Source: Crossiella sp. CA-258035
GTDB lineage: Bacteria; Actinomycetota; Actinomycetes; Mycobacteriales; Pseudonocardiaceae
Direction: 5' to 3'
Length of the DNA: 64,000 nucleotides
Assembly (NCBI RefSeq): GCF_030064675.1
Contig: NZ_CP116413.1
Span: 3,318,001-3,382,000 of the forward strand
The notes under the pieces were generated by a model that saw nothing but the letters and a program-made list of their open reading frames with translations, searched no databases and was not told the origin of the DNA. This document shows, piece by piece, positions 63,990 to 64,000 of this stretch. A program made the translations under genes and the position numbers. Position 1 is the stretch's first letter. Each line of letters starts with the position of its first letter.

Positions 63990-64000
63990 GGTGCGGCGCA

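Overview
The window is very GC-rich, with gene starts at ATG or GTG, frequent 1-4 base stop/start overlaps, many TetR/GntR/LacI/ECF regulators and nine exact copies of the palindrome TCCAC(A/T)GTGGAC. This points to a filamentous actinobacterium, probably Pseudonocardiaceae (inference; no rRNA or marker gene is present to fix it).

About 1-22.4 kb is a nonribosomal peptide (NRPS) gene cluster cut by the left edge. It holds a truncated adenylation-thiolation module; an EctB-like transaminase that would make 2,4-diaminobutyrate; a carbamoyltransferase; two closely related proteins that look like the tRNA-dependent (glutamylation/aminoacylation) half of class I lanthipeptide dehydratases; a free-standing adenylation domain; a threonine-dehydratase-like PLP enzyme; a free-standing carrier protein; an MFS exporter; a 2406-residue synthetase C-A(Thr)-T-C-A(Asn)-T-TE; an Fe(II)/2-oxoglutarate hydroxylase of the AsnO/VioC type; and a small aspartokinase-type ACT protein. 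Five genes (4080-11194) are joined by four-base overlaps and flank the lone carrier protein. The thioesterase has cysteine instead of serine at its nucleophile, and the last module reads as asparagine beside an asparagine-hydroxylase-like enzyme. A beta-lactone-like or otherwise strained product is therefore a reasonable hypothesis. I do not recognise the whole cluster as any known pathway, and the LanB-like pair around a carrier protein is the most interesting feature here.

22.4-23.2 kb is a gene-free, repeat-rich, G-skewed stretch. From 23.2 to 64 kb is ordinary accessory and housekeeping content: a DUF1992 protein, an aldo/keto reductase, a GH6 cellulase with a perfect CebR operator next to a CebR-like LacI regulator, two tandem P-loop proteins, several regulator/enzyme pairs with visible palindromic operators (TetR/SDR, YtrA/ABC transporter, TetR/GNAT, SDR/TetR), a YdcF-like membrane protein, an H-protein homologue lacking its lipoyl lysine, an ECF42-type sigma factor with its DGPF partner, LysR/PoxB, an M16 peptidase, a serine hydrolase, ArsR/AHSA1, an NCS2 permease, a frameshifted pentapeptide-repeat gene, a P450, a Spo0M-like protein, a secreted endonuclease I, an APC permease, a DUF4185 secreted protein, an aminoglycoside-phosphotransferase-like protein, an MFS transporter, another SDR, an MmyB-type regulator, a MerR regulator with twin operators, a membrane protein and a LuxR-type regulator.

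I saw no tRNA, rRNA, CRISPR array, insertion sequence or integrase.
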